From contig CAMAYR010000011.1 in the NCBI GenBank assembly GCA_945862355.1, positions 1-38,455 on the forward strand: a stretch of 38,455 nt of DNA, in the 5' to 3' direction. The DNA is from Devosia equisanguinis. Lineage in GTDB: Bacteria > Pseudomonadota > Alphaproteobacteria > Rhizobiales > Hyphomicrobiaceae. Made by a program: the position numbers and the translations under genes. Positions 18,958 to 27,732 of this stretch are shown in pieces. Every line of letters starts with the position of its first letter. Positions within the stretch are counted from its first letter, which is position 1. The notes under the pieces were generated by a model. It was not told the origin of the DNA. It saw only the letters and a program-made list of their open reading frames with translations, and ran no database searches.

Positions 18958-19743
18958 TCACGAACGGCGGGCGCCCGCCGCGTTAGCGATGTTGCGGCGA
19001 GCAGCACCAGGTAACCCCTTGCGCACTTGCACCGTGGCGCCCACGCCGACCAGGCCGGCAAGGTGAGTGACGTGGTTGTTGGTCATGCGGAAGCAACCGG
19101 ACGAAGATGCGGTGCCGATGCTGCGTGCGTCGTTGGTGCCGTGAATGCGGTACAGCGTGGAGCCCAGATAAATTGCCTTGGCGCCGAGAGGATTGCGAAC
19201 ACCGCCGGTCATCTTGATCGGCAGGCCCGGCTGGCGCTGGCGCATCTCTGCGGGGGGATGCCAATCCGGCCAGGAGGCGATGCGCGAGACGCGCTGCGTG
19301 CCCGTCCAGCTGAAACCGATGCGGCCGACGGCGATCGGGTAGCGGTATGCCCTGCCGCCCGACAGCACAAAATAGAGTGCGCGCCCGCTGGTGTCGATCA
19401 CGATGGTTCCGGGTGCCTGGCTGCCGCGGAAGGGAACGATCGGCGGGGCGGCGGCGGAGATCGCCGGGCGTCCACCACCGTCCATTACGGCTGGTCCCTT
19501 GGCTGCGGGCGCGCGCCGGGGTGGCGCGTTGCGCACCTGTGGGCGGACATCGTCGTCGTCGTCGTCGTCCTCCAGCATCCACCACGGCTGAGCGGGACGG
19601 CGCGGCGCCTGGCGGCTCTGGGCACGCGGGCCCGCCTGTCGCTGGGGTGCGCCCCAGCCGTCGCTGGAGAAGAATTGTGCCTGTACTGGCGTCGCCAACA
19701 GGGCGGCGGCGCAGAGCAGGGTGGCGCGCAGTGCTGCAGACAT
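18958..19743 (-). CDS. L,D-transpeptidase (ErfK/YbiS/YcfS/YnhG family)
   Basis: A 261-residue periplasmic enzyme that forms 3-3 peptidoglycan cross-links or attaches proteins to peptidoglycan. The signal peptide covers residues 1-22 (MSAALRATLLCAAALLATPV, cut after AQA/AQ). A disordered Arg/Pro/Gln-rich region follows with a run of seven Asp after WMLE. The catalytic YkuD domain (about 110-245) has IVIDTSGRALYFV, PIAVGR and the active site IHGTND...SIGTASSSGCFRM with His201 and Cys217. ATG 19743 begins the signal peptide; the frame stays open upstream. It lies 62 bases from the rnpB 5' end, both on the minus strand. Confidence 0.93.
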   Translation of the reverse strand: MSAALRATLLCAAALLATPVQAQFFSSDGWGAPQRQAGPRAQSRQAPRRPAQPWWMLEDDDDDDDVRPQVRNAPPRRAPAAKGPAVMDGGGRPAISAAAPPIVPFRGSQAPGTIVIDTSGRALYFVLSGGRAYRYPIAVGRIGFSWTGTQRVSRIASWPDWHPPAEMRQRQPGLPIKMTGGVRNPLGAKAIYLGSTLYRIHGTNDARSIGTASSSGCFRMTNNHVTHLAGLVGVGATVQVRKGLPGAARRNIANAAGARRS

Positions 19744-19867
19744 TCTATTGAACTCCACACTTCGAGTAGGTTTGGGGGATGGGCTGTTGGCGCGGTCTAT
19801 GATCTTTGAGTCGACATGGCTAACGCATGCCACGATTAGCGTTAACCTCGTGTGCCTTTCCGTGGCC

Positions 19868-20527
19868 TCATGGCTTCACTCGTGTCAGCATTTGCCAGAC
19901 GCCGTCGGCGCCGATCGACAGCCGCCAACCTTCGTAGACCCGCTTCTCCAACATGTCCCGCGCGGCCTCCTCTCCCACCAGTTCGGCGAGCGCGGCCCTG
20001 TCGATGTCGTCGGGGCCAACGGGCGCCAGCTCAGCGAAGCGCGGCCAGACGTAGATGCGGTTGTTCTCGATATCGCGACCGCCGGGGATGGCAGCCCACG
20101 TCCCATCCAACAGCTTGCCGATTGCAATCAGCACATCTTTGCCGGAGCCATCGTTCGACAGGCTGCGGAGGTGCTGGATTGGATCCGCGCCGGGATCTGC
20201 GCCGACATTCGGCGGCAGCTCGTTGAGATCCATGGCGCCCTTGATCTCTGTGATGTCGCCGGTCTCGACCGCGGCCAGAATTGCGGCACGCATATCGGCC
20301 ACGGCAGGAGGGAGCCCCTCGGGATCGCGGCCGGAAAGGATGGCCGCTGCTGCATCAGACGTCACGCCAGAGGGGTTTACCCGGCTGGCCTTGGCTCGTG
20401 CCGACTGGGCTCGCCCAAGCGCGGGGACCGCAGCAACGTGGACAAGCACTGCCACTGCCCATAACAATACGCGCCTTGTCGGATCGCGTAGGGAGGCGGC
20501 GTCGCGCGTAACGGGGGGCTCGGTCAT
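19868..20527 (-). CDS. Exported protein of unknown function
   Basis: A 219-residue protein. After a basic start (RDPTRRVLL) a hydrophobic segment (about 21-41, LLWAVAVLVHVAAVPALG) acts as signal peptide or anchor. The remainder has a recurrent theme of single-residue spaced acidic positions and ends with YVWPRFAELAPVGPDDIDRA, LEKRVYEGWRLSIGADGVWQ. The last segment resembles proteins of Hyphomicrobiales that I recall only as conserved hypotheticals. No catalytic motif is visible. ATG 20527 is followed directly by the signal. It is divergent from the LysE-type gene. Confidence 0.72.
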   Translation of the reverse strand: MTEPPVTRDAASLRDPTRRVLLWAVAVLVHVAAVPALGRAQSARAKASRVNPSGVTSDAAAAILSGRDPEGLPPAVADMRAAILAAVETGDITEIKGAMDLNELPPNVGADPGADPIQHLRSLSNDGSGKDVLIAIGKLLDGTWAAIPGGRDIENNRIYVWPRFAELAPVGPDDIDRAALAELVGEEAARDMLEKRVYEGWRLSIGADGVWQMLTRVKP

Positions 20528-20694
20528 GTATTCCCATCGCGTGAGCGACTGCGGCGGGTGGTCTCTCTTTGCAGAGGCTCGATTAGACCCTATTTCCGTA
20601 AAGAGCCCGTTTCGTGGTCTGGTGCAAGTACGTTGCGCGCCCGGCAGCGCCATCTGAATGACGGCCTCTTCGGTGGGGCGAGGGGCCGGCCCAA

Positions 20695-21378
20695 TTGCTC
20701 GAGCTGATACCACATCCTTTGATATTGCCGGTCGGCCTCGCGGTCGGGGTGCTGATCGCTGCGCCGGTCGGCCCGGTGAACATCCTGTGCATACAGCGAG
20801 CGATCGAGCGAGGTTTCTTTGCCGGCATCTTCGCCGGTTTGGGTGCGGTGCTCGGTGACGGATTGATCGCACTTCTGGCCGCGCTTGGGGTTGGCCAGAT
20901 CACCGGAGCGATCTCCCGCTACCGGGACGTGGTCCAGATGATCGGTGGCCTCGTGCTGGCCGGCTTCGGGGTGATGCTGTCGCGTTCCAAGCCTCGGTTC
21001 CAGACCGCGGAGCCCTCGCGGGCGGAATGGTCGAGCCTGAAGGACCACATCTGGGATATTCCCAAGACGTTCTTACTGACGATCACCAATCCGGGTGCGG
21101 TGCTCGGCCTCGTGGCCATCTTCGGTGGCGTCTCGAGCTTCGTCGGTGTGAGCTCCACCATCCAGGCGCTCTGGCTGGTCGCGGCGATCGTCGTCGGGAG
21201 CCTGGCTTGGTGGGTGTTCCTGTCGGCGATGGTAGCGCGGATCCGGCACAAGCTGACCGAGCAGCGGCTAGCTGGAATGAACTACTGGGCCGGCCTTGTT
21301 CTGGTCGCTTTCGGTGCCGTCCTGATGGCTGAGCTGGCCATCAAGGCAATCGTCAAGTCCTGGCATCTGCTCGGATAG
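20695..21378 (+). CDS. LysE/RhtB-family exporter
   Basis: A 227-residue inner-membrane protein with about six hydrophobic segments. The family signature GLAVGVLIAAPVGPVNILCIQRAIERGFFAG (abridged: APVGPVN..C..RA...G) is at residues 15-44, and GAVLGDG lies near residue 50. Members export amino acids or related small molecules; the substrate is not predictable. The start used is TTG at 20695 with AGGGG upstream. No LysR/ArgP-type regulator is adjacent. Confidence 0.85.
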   Translation: MLELIPHPLILPVGLAVGVLIAAPVGPVNILCIQRAIERGFFAGIFAGLGAVLGDGLIALLAALGVGQITGAISRYRDVVQMIGGLVLAGFGVMLSRSKPRFQTAEPSRAEWSSLKDHIWDIPKTFLLTITNPGAVLGLVAIFGGVSSFVGVSSTIQALWLVAAIVVGSLAWWVFLSAMVARIRHKLTEQRLAGMNYWAGLVLVAFGAVLMAELAIKAIVKSWHLLG

Positions 21379-21526
21379 CGCTGCTGGGGCGCTCGAGTTG
21401 AAATGCGCTCAAGATTTGTGGCTCAATGCTGGAGGCAGTGTCAGGCGGGGCTTGCTCAATGTGGGCCACGGGGAACGTGAAAGCTCGCCTCGTGTCGGGG
21501 TGGCTGCTCGCCGCATGAGGGCACAT

Positions 21527-21721
21527 CTACTTGCGACGCGCTGCCCAGGCGTCGCGCTCGCGCTCCAGGTCGATGACGGGAGGTGCATCATCAGGGCCCG
21601 GCCTGCGCGTTTCGCGCGAGACCCGGTCTTTTGCGATCTCGGCTCTTATCGCCTCGTCGACTCGATCGCGAAGTGCGAGCAGCTCCGGAACCGTCAGATA
21701 TTCAAGATCACGATCATCCAT
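21527..21721 (-). CDS. Small protein of unknown function, 64 residues
   Basis: A short protein opening MDDRDLEYLTVPELLALRDR, followed by VDEAIRAEIAKDRV and a Pro/Arg-rich tail with ERERDAWAARRK. The first half looks like an amphipathic coiled-coil of the kind that begins H-NS-like regulators, but the DNA-binding C-terminal part of that family is absent. It could be a small regulator or a truncated gene. Codon use and absence of a competing gene on the other strand support it as coding. Confidence 0.55.
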   Translation of the reverse strand: MDDRDLEYLTVPELLALRDRVDEAIRAEIAKDRVSRETRRPGPDDAPPVIDLERERDAWAARRK

Positions 21722-22010
21722 TCCGCAGTCCGTCTCGAATTCGTGAATTGATCAACCCGAAGGCCTGTACCAGAGCATAGTCACTGCAGAAATGACACAG
21801 CAGGAAATGGCCGATGGCTGATGCCGGTTCCCTGAAGGCCGAGGCCCAGCCGGGATGGGGACCATTCTTTCCCACGCTGGATCGTGCGTTCTTGCCGCGT
21901 CACACCTCTACGGCCAGGGCGCGTCTGCCGACGTCCGAACAGAAGTAGTTCCAACCGATTGGGTCGTCGCAGAAGAGTGGTCGTCGAAGAAGTTTCGTCG
22001 TCAAAGAAAT

Positions 22011-22087
22011 TGGTCGGAGCGGCGAGATTCGAACTCGCGACCCCTTGCTCCCGAAGCAAGTGCGCTACCAGGCTGCGCTACGCTCCG
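22011..22087 (-). tRNA. tRNA-Pro (anticodon CGG)
   Basis: On the minus strand the acceptor CGGAGCG pairs with CGCTCCG. The D arm reads GCGCAGCCTGGTAGCGC, the anticodon stem-loop CTTGCTTCGGGAGCAAG gives anticodon CGG, and the T arm contains GAGTTCGAATCTC. The discriminator is A and CCA is encoded at 22011-22013. Length is 77 nt. Confidence 0.97.
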
Positions 22088-22395
22088 CCCGACCTTAGTT
22101 CTTCCGGCAGGCACGGCGGAAGACCGGCACGGCGAGGAAGGCTGGCGGGTCTATAGACCGAAAGCTGCCGCAGGCGCAAGCGCCGTCCTTTGCGCTTTCC
22201 ATCGGTTCGGTCGGATGCCTACAGAAACCTGCATGGCCTTGTTCTGCCTTGTTGCAGTCCTGAATTGGATTATAGTCGGCCCCGCTCGTTCGATCGCATG
22301 GTGGCGGTGGCATGGTGGCGCTGGGAGCGGGAAGCGCCCTTTCTGGTTCGGCGCGGGGCTGGGTTGCCGCATCGGACGTTTCAGGGGAAGACATC
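22088..22395. other. Region upstream of the polysaccharide genes, no gene seen
   Basis: About 310 bases between tRNA-Pro and the GTG start of the CapD-like gene. Open frames here have no family resemblance. The region must hold the promoter of the polysaccharide block; an AT-richer patch TGGATTATAGTCGG at about 22265-22280 is the only candidate I noticed. Confidence 0.35.
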
Positions 22396-24399
22396 GTGGA
22401 AGCCACGCAGGCGATGGCTGGAACGCTGGCGCGGCTGCGCACCTGGGCGATAGATCTGCCGCGCTTCTGGAAGCGTTTCGTCCTCGCTGCCAGCGATTTC
22501 TTCCTGCTGACATTGGCCGTTTGGCTCGCCATATCGGTTCGCTACAGCACGCCTTTCTTGCCGCCGAGCGCTGGCGACGTCGTGCTTTTGCTGGCGGCTC
22601 CTGCGATTGGTGTTGCAACTTTCGCATGGTTCGGGCTGTACCGGCTCGTCACGCGGTACATCACCATCCGCGGCTCCGGCCGCTTGCTCAAGTGCATCGC
22701 CATCTCGGTGTTGATCTGGGCCGTGTTGGCACTTCTGCTCGATGCCAAGTGGCTGCCCAGATCTGTCATCCTGGTGCTTTATCCGATCCTGGGCGGAGGT
22801 CTCATCTTTCTGAGCCGGCAGGTCTACTCATCGGCGCTTCGGTCTTTCGGCGTGCCGCTCCTAGATCCGGGCCGGGAGCCGCGTCCGGTGGTGATCTATG
22901 GCGCCGGCCGCACCGCCGTTCAACTGCTCGACGGTCTTCATTCGAGTGGCGAGGCGCGCGTGGTCGGCATTCTCGACGATACGTCCTCCATGGCCGGCCA
23001 GTACGCGGGCGGAGTGAAAATCTACAAGTCCGACAAGCTCGAGCGCTTGATAGAGCGGGAGGGCGTCAAGGAGGTGATCCTGGCGCTGCCGGAGTCTCGG
23101 CGGCGCGAGCGGCGCGAGATACTCAAGCGGCTTCAGCTCTATCCCGTGCGAGTGAAAACCCTTCCAGACATGGAGGATTTCGCGACCGGCCGCGCCGGGG
23201 TGAGCGACCTCAGGCCGATCGAGGTGGAGGATCTCCTGGGTCGCGATCCGGTGCCGGCTGACCCGGGTTTGCTGGCACTCGCCATCCGCGGCAAGGCCGT
23301 GTTGGTGACCGGCGCCGGGGGCTCGATCGGCTCCGAGCTCGTGCGCCAGATTTTACGTCAGGCGCCTGCGCGCCTCGTGTTGCTGGACGCCTCCGAGGTT
23401 GCTCTCTACGAGATCGACATCGAGGTTGCAGACATCATTGCAGCCAGCCCCGAGCGATTGGGAGCAACCGAGGTGGTTGCTGTCCTCGGCTCTGTCACCG
23501 ATCGCAAACTTGCCCGCAGCGTGATCCAGCGCCATGCCGTCGCGACCATTTTTCATGCCGCAGCCTACAAGCACGTGCCGATCGTCGAGGCGAACCCGGT
23601 GGCTGGATTGACGAACAACACCATCGGCACCGAGGTGATGGCGGAGGCCGCACGCGGTCTCGGGGTGGAGCGTTTCGTGCTGGTCTCCACCGACAAGGCC
23701 GTGCGCCCGACCAACATCATGGGTGCTTCCAAGCGACTGGCCGAGTTGATCCTGCAGTCCCACGCAGCCGATCCCGCGTGCCGAACCGTCTTTACGATGG
23801 TCCGCTTCGGCAATGTGCTGGACAGCTCCGGCAGCGTCGTGCGGCGGTTCCGAAAGCAGATCCAAGCTGGCGGGCCTTTGACGGTGACGCACAAGGATGT
23901 CGTGCGCTACTTCATGTCGATACCCGAGGCGGCAAGTCTGGTGCTGCAGGCCGGCGCGATGGCGACGGGCGGCGAGGTATTCGTGCTGGATATGGGCGAG
24001 CCCGTTAAAATCGACGAGTTGGCCCGATCAATGGTTCGGCTGCTGGGGCTCGATGTCCGCGACGAAGGGAGCCCCGATGGTGACATCGCGATCGCGTATG
24101 TCGGCCTTCGGCCCGGCGAGAAGCTCTATGAGGAGTTGCTGATCGGCGAGAACACTATGCCGACGGATCATCCGCTGATCCGCCGCTCTTGCGAGCCGCA
24201 ACTGCCGGCCGAGAGGTTGGAGCGCGAGCTCGTGGTGTTGCGCTCGGCAATGGAGAAGGGCGGGGTCGATGACATCGTTGCGGTGCTGGAGCGAACCGTC
24301 GAAGGATATGTGGCGCACTTGGGCGGCCGCGGGATGGACCAGGGACAGGGACAGGGACAGCTGATGACGACCGAGGCGCCGTCGCGGATGCTCCATTGA
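22396..24399 (+). CDS. CapD/WbpM-like nucleoside-diphosphate-sugar 4,6-dehydratase
   Basis: A 667-residue membrane-anchored short-chain dehydrogenase of the WbpM/FlaA1/CapD group, which makes UDP-4-keto-6-deoxy sugars for surface polysaccharides. Four hydrophobic helices (about residues 25-140) are followed by a first nucleotide-binding-like domain (VVIYGAGRTAVQLLD). The catalytic Rossmann domain starts at about 300 with VTGAGGSIGSEL; the segments STDKAV (431-436) and MGASK, with Met442 in place of the usual Tyr and Lys446, are typical of this group. GTG 22396 is chosen because AGGGGA precedes it. Near the C terminus a hexanucleotide run encodes GQGQGQ. It is the first gene of a four-gene block; the next gene starts 14 bases after it. 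Confidence 0.93.
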   Translation: MEATQAMAGTLARLRTWAIDLPRFWKRFVLAASDFFLLTLAVWLAISVRYSTPFLPPSAGDVVLLLAAPAIGVATFAWFGLYRLVTRYITIRGSGRLLKCIAISVLIWAVLALLLDAKWLPRSVILVLYPILGGGLIFLSRQVYSSALRSFGVPLLDPGREPRPVVIYGAGRTAVQLLDGLHSSGEARVVGILDDTSSMAGQYAGGVKIYKSDKLERLIEREGVKEVILALPESRRRERREILKRLQLYPVRVKTLPDMEDFATGRAGVSDLRPIEVEDLLGRDPVPADPGLLALAIRGKAVLVTGAGGSIGSELVRQILRQAPARLVLLDASEVALYEIDIEVADIIAASPERLGATEVVAVLGSVTDRKLARSVIQRHAVATIFHAAAYKHVPIVEANPVAGLTNNTIGTEVMAEAARGLGVERFVLVSTDKAVRPTNIMGASKRLAELILQSHAADPACRTVFTMVRFGNVLDSSGSVVRRFRKQIQAGGPLTVTHKDVVRYFMSIPEAASLVLQAGAMATGGEVFVLDMGEPVKIDELARSMVRLLGLDVRDEGSPDGDIAIAYVGLRPGEKLYEELLIGENTMPTDHPLIRRSCEPQLPAERLERELVVLRSAMEKGGVDDIVAVLERTVEGYVAHLGGRGMDQGQGQGQLMTTEAPSRMLH

Positions 24400-24413
24400 T
24401 CTGAATTCGAGAA

Positions 24414-25559
24414 ATGACCGAGCAGCCAACACTGCCCGCAGGCGCGCGGAGGCGCGTCGTTGTCGTCGCTGCGGATGCCGCAGTGCTGGCGCGTCAGCGC
24501 ACGCCGTTGCTCACCGCGATCACGGCGCGTGGACACAAGCTGCACTGCCTCGTGGGCGAGACCGACGAAGCAGCGTCCGCCAGTCTGGCCGCCCTTGGTG
24601 CCGAGGTCGAGACCTTCGATCTAGGCCCGCCCCAACTACGCGCCTACGCCGACCGTCGCGTATTCGATGCGGTCGCGGCCCGGCTGCTCGCGTGGAAGCC
24701 ATACGCCGTGCTCGGGATCGGTGTGAAGCCGATGGTCGCTGCCGCGCTGGCCTCCCGCCGGGCGCCCGCAGGCCGCGTCGTGCTCGTGGCCTCGTCGCTT
24801 GAAGCGCTGGGCGGCAACCAGGGCGAACGTCCGGGGCTTGCCGTGCGTTGGCTCATGCGCCGTGCGTTGCGATCGGCCGATGCACTCGTGGTGCACAATG
24901 GTGAACATCGACGGCGTTTAGCCGCGCTTTCTATTCTGCCCGAGCCGCTGGAGATCACCATTCAGCCGGGCGCCGGCGTGGACCTGTTGGCATACGCGCC
25001 GCTACCGATGCCCGATACGGCACGAGGACTGACTTTCGGGCTGGTTTCCCGTCCCGATCGTGCGGGGGACATCGCCGATTTCGCCGAGGCGGCCCGGCTC
25101 GCAACGGCCCGGATGCTTCCCGCCCGCTTCGTGATGGTGCCGTTGCCGGTCGGACCAGGCGTGGCAGGCGCCGATGCTTCGGCCGCGAGGCTGCCCGTGG
25201 GTATCGAGGTTATCGAGCCTCGGAGGGGGCTCGCCGATGCCCTGGCGGGTTGCCACGTGGTGGTGCAACTGAGCGATGCCGATGGGTTTTCGCACGAGGC
25301 TGCCGAGGCGCTTGCCTGTGGTCGACCGGTCATTACGATCGATGCCGCCGGCTGCCGCGAGGCGATCGACGAGCGCGTCAACGGCGTGCTCGTGCCGCCG
25401 CACGATCCCGTCGCGCTGGCACGCGCCATGGAGAGCTTCCTTCGCCGGCCCGATCAGCTCGATTGGATGGGACGGGCCAGCCGCCGCAAGGCGGAGCGAC
25501 GGTTCGACGCCAACCCGATCAGCCAGGAGCTGCTCGGCCTGATGGGGTTGACGGGGTAG
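24414..25559 (+). CDS. Family 4-type glycosyltransferase (GT-B fold)
   Basis: A 381-residue cytoplasmic glycosyltransferase, probably adding a sugar to the lipid-linked polysaccharide precursor. The N-terminal half has the Rossmann start VVVVAADAAVLARQRTPLL. The donor-binding C-terminal half carries the group-1 signature LSDADGFSHEAAEALACGRP (E-x7-E type) followed by VITIDAAGCREAIDERVNGV and LVPPHDPVALA. Sugar and acceptor cannot be predicted. It is tightly spaced after the CapD-like gene; no strong ribosome site is seen, so translation may depend on the upstream gene. Confidence 0.88.
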   Translation: MTEQPTLPAGARRRVVVVAADAAVLARQRTPLLTAITARGHKLHCLVGETDEAASASLAALGAEVETFDLGPPQLRAYADRRVFDAVAARLLAWKPYAVLGIGVKPMVAAALASRRAPAGRVVLVASSLEALGGNQGERPGLAVRWLMRRALRSADALVVHNGEHRRRLAALSILPEPLEITIQPGAGVDLLAYAPLPMPDTARGLTFGLVSRPDRAGDIADFAEAARLATARMLPARFVMVPLPVGPGVAGADASAARLPVGIEVIEPRRGLADALAGCHVVVQLSDADGFSHEAAEALACGRPVITIDAAGCREAIDERVNGVLVPPHDPVALARAMESFLRRPDQLDWMGRASRRKAERRFDANPISQELLGLMGLTG

Positions 25560-25750
25560 ATGTGGGCACAGGGCTTGATCGGGCGGTCTCGCCGTGCTCG
25601 ACGACACGTCGCAGGAGCCGGTGGGTAGCCCTTCGCTCCAAACCCAGTGAACCAATCACGGTGTAGCCATCACATTGAACCAGTCGTAGGAAGCCGGTAG
25701 CGACGACCGTCGCACGCGCGATGGGCGCGGCACGGTGAGGCAGGAGGCGA

Positions 25751-26794
25751 ATGCAGCGCTTTTTCGATCCGGTTTACGCTTGCGCACTGTTGGCCGCTTC
25801 GACCGTGGCTACGGCGCTGCTGGTCTGGGTGCTCCATCCGTTACTGGTGCGCTACGCGCTGGCTCGCCCCAACGCACGCTCGAGCCACACCACGCCGACG
25901 CCGCAGGGTGGCGGTATCGCCGTCGTCGCGACGGTCGTCACGGTCGGAGCGGCAAGTGCGTTCTTCGGCGCGCCGGGTTTCAATGCGCCGTGGGCCGTAA
26001 TTGTTCTGGTCGCCCTGGTTGTTCTGGCAGTCGTCGGCGCCATCGACGACATCCGACCGATGCCGGTGGTTCCGCGGCTGGTCATGCAGTTCGCGGTCGC
26101 TGCTGCGCTGGTGTGGGCATTGCAGCTCGATGGCCGCATCGTCCCGTTCATTCCAGCGCCCCTGGAAACCGCCTTACTCGTGGTCGGCCTCGTTTGGTTC
26201 ATCAATCTTACCAACTTCATGGACGGTATCGACCTGATGACGGTGGTGGAAGTCGTGCCGATCGCCCTGTGTCTGGTCGTGATCGGATACCTCGGCTTCG
26301 TTCCCCAGATAACCGCGCTGATGCCTTTGTCGTTGGCGCTCGCTGGTGCGATGCTCGGGTTCGCTCCCTACAATCGGCATGTCGCGCGGCTGTTTCTGGG
26401 CGACGTCGGCAGCCTGCCTATCGGCGCGCTGGTTGGCTGGCTGCTGATCGTACTGGCGCTCGCTGGCCAGCTCGTTGCTGCGCTGATCCTGCCACTCTAC
26501 TATCTCGCCGACGCTACGATCACGCTTGCCCGCCGCTGGCGCAACGGCGAGCGCATCAGCCAAGCGCACCGCAGCCACTTCTACCAGCGCGCGGTGATCG
26601 CGGGCATGACCGTGCCACAGGTGACGCGCGAAGTGCTTTTGCTCAACGTTTGTCTCGGCGCACTTGCTGTCGCCTCGATCCGCTGGCCCCGGCCGGAGCA
26701 TCAGTTGCTTTGTCTGGCAGCCGCGCTGGCCTTGACTGCACTGCTGCTGTGGCGGTTCGAGAACGCCCGTGCTTCTACGAGGGTTGCGCCATGA
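25751..26794 (+). CDS. WecA/MraY-type undecaprenyl-phosphate sugar-1-phosphate transferase
   Basis: A 347-residue polytopic membrane enzyme with about ten to eleven helices that starts polysaccharide synthesis by moving a sugar-1-phosphate from a UDP-sugar to undecaprenyl phosphate. Family motifs are all present: GAIDDIRP with Asp99/Asp100, NLTNFMDGIDLM (Asp158, Asp161), LFLGDVGSLPIG (Asp218) and the HIH-like loop HRSHFYQR (273-280). It resembles WbpL/WecA partners of O-antigen clusters more than MraY. AGGAGGCGA directly precedes ATG 25751. Its stop overlaps the next start as ATGA. Confidence 0.94.
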   Translation: MQRFFDPVYACALLAASTVATALLVWVLHPLLVRYALARPNARSSHTTPTPQGGGIAVVATVVTVGAASAFFGAPGFNAPWAVIVLVALVVLAVVGAIDDIRPMPVVPRLVMQFAVAAALVWALQLDGRIVPFIPAPLETALLVVGLVWFINLTNFMDGIDLMTVVEVVPIALCLVVIGYLGFVPQITALMPLSLALAGAMLGFAPYNRHVARLFLGDVGSLPIGALVGWLLIVLALAGQLVAALILPLYYLADATITLARRWRNGERISQAHRSHFYQRAVIAGMTVPQVTREVLLLNVCLGALAVASIRWPRPEHQLLCLAAALALTALLLWRFENARASTRVAP

Positions 26795-27732
26795 CGGCTG
26801 GCGGCGTGCTCGTAACCGGGGCAAGTGGTTTCATCGGTCGCGATCTCGTGCGCCGGCTGGCCGCCGCGGGCTGGCATGTTAGGGCTGCCGCGCGCGATCC
26901 CGCCACCGTTCAGACGGGCCCGCGCGTCGAGACCGCGGTGCTGCCTGACCTGTCCCGTCCGGTCGAGTGGGCACCCCTCCTCGGCGGCATGACGCACGTT
27001 GTGCATCTGGCCGGTATCGCGCATGCGACGCGTTCGATCCCCGAAGCGACCTATCGTGCCGTGAACGCCGAGGCCGTGGGCACGCTGGCCGCCGCGTCGA
27101 AGTCAGCCGGCATCGAGCGGGTGGTGATGGTCTCCTCGATCCGTGCACAGTGCGGCGCTTGTGCTGAAGGCGTCGTCACGGAGGCCGACGCGCCCCGACC
27201 CGACGACGCTTACGGACGTGCGAAACTCGCCGGCGAGCAGTATCTGGCCGAGGCGTTAGCCGGCAGCGACACCGGTTGGTGCGTGCTCCGGCCGGTGCTC
27301 GTCTACGGTCCCGGCGTGAAGGGCAACATGGCAGCCCTCGCGCGGCTGGCACGGTTGCCGCTGCCGTTACCGCTGGGCGCGCTGGGCGCGCGCCGTTCGC
27401 TGCTGGGGCTTGCCAATCTCGCAGCGGCGGTCGAGCACGCGCTGGTGAGCCCGGCCGCCTCCCGCCGTGTCTTTCTGCTCGCCGATCCCGATCCGATGAC
27501 AGTGCCGGCGATCGTGACGGCGATGCGCGTCGGGCTCGGCCGCGCGCGGGGCATCGTTCCGGTGCCTCTGGCCCCATTGCGCTTCGCCGCGCGGCTCGCC
27601 GGCCGCGCTGCCGCCTGGCAGCGGATTGCCGGCGATCTCGTCGTGTCCACCGCAGCTCTGGAGGCGAGCGGGTGGATACCCGTCGAGAACGCCTGCGACG
27701 GGATCGTCGGCTGGATGCGCGAGGCCCGTTGA
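26791..27732 (+). CDS. NAD-dependent epimerase/dehydratase (extended SDR)
   Basis: A 313-residue enzyme of the extended short-chain dehydrogenase family, likely a nucleotide-sugar 4-epimerase or reductase (WbpV-like). The NAD motif is VTGASGFIG (8-16), the Ser lies in MVSSIRAQ, and the catalytic pair is YGRAK (Tyr141, Lys145). VLRPVLVYGPGVKGNM is the usual downstream loop. It is translationally coupled to the WecA-like gene by the ATGA overlap. In O-antigen clusters this type of epimerase commonly accompanies a WecA-like transferase, which supports a joint role. Confidence 0.92.
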   Translation: MTAGGVLVTGASGFIGRDLVRRLAAAGWHVRAAARDPATVQTGPRVETAVLPDLSRPVEWAPLLGGMTHVVHLAGIAHATRSIPEATYRAVNAEAVGTLAAASKSAGIERVVMVSSIRAQCGACAEGVVTEADAPRPDDAYGRAKLAGEQYLAEALAGSDTGWCVLRPVLVYGPGVKGNMAALARLARLPLPLPLGALGARRSLLGLANLAAAVEHALVSPAASRRVFLLADPDPMTVPAIVTAMRVGLGRARGIVPVPLAPLRFAARLAGRAAAWQRIAGDLVVSTAALEASGWIPVENACDGIVGWMREAR

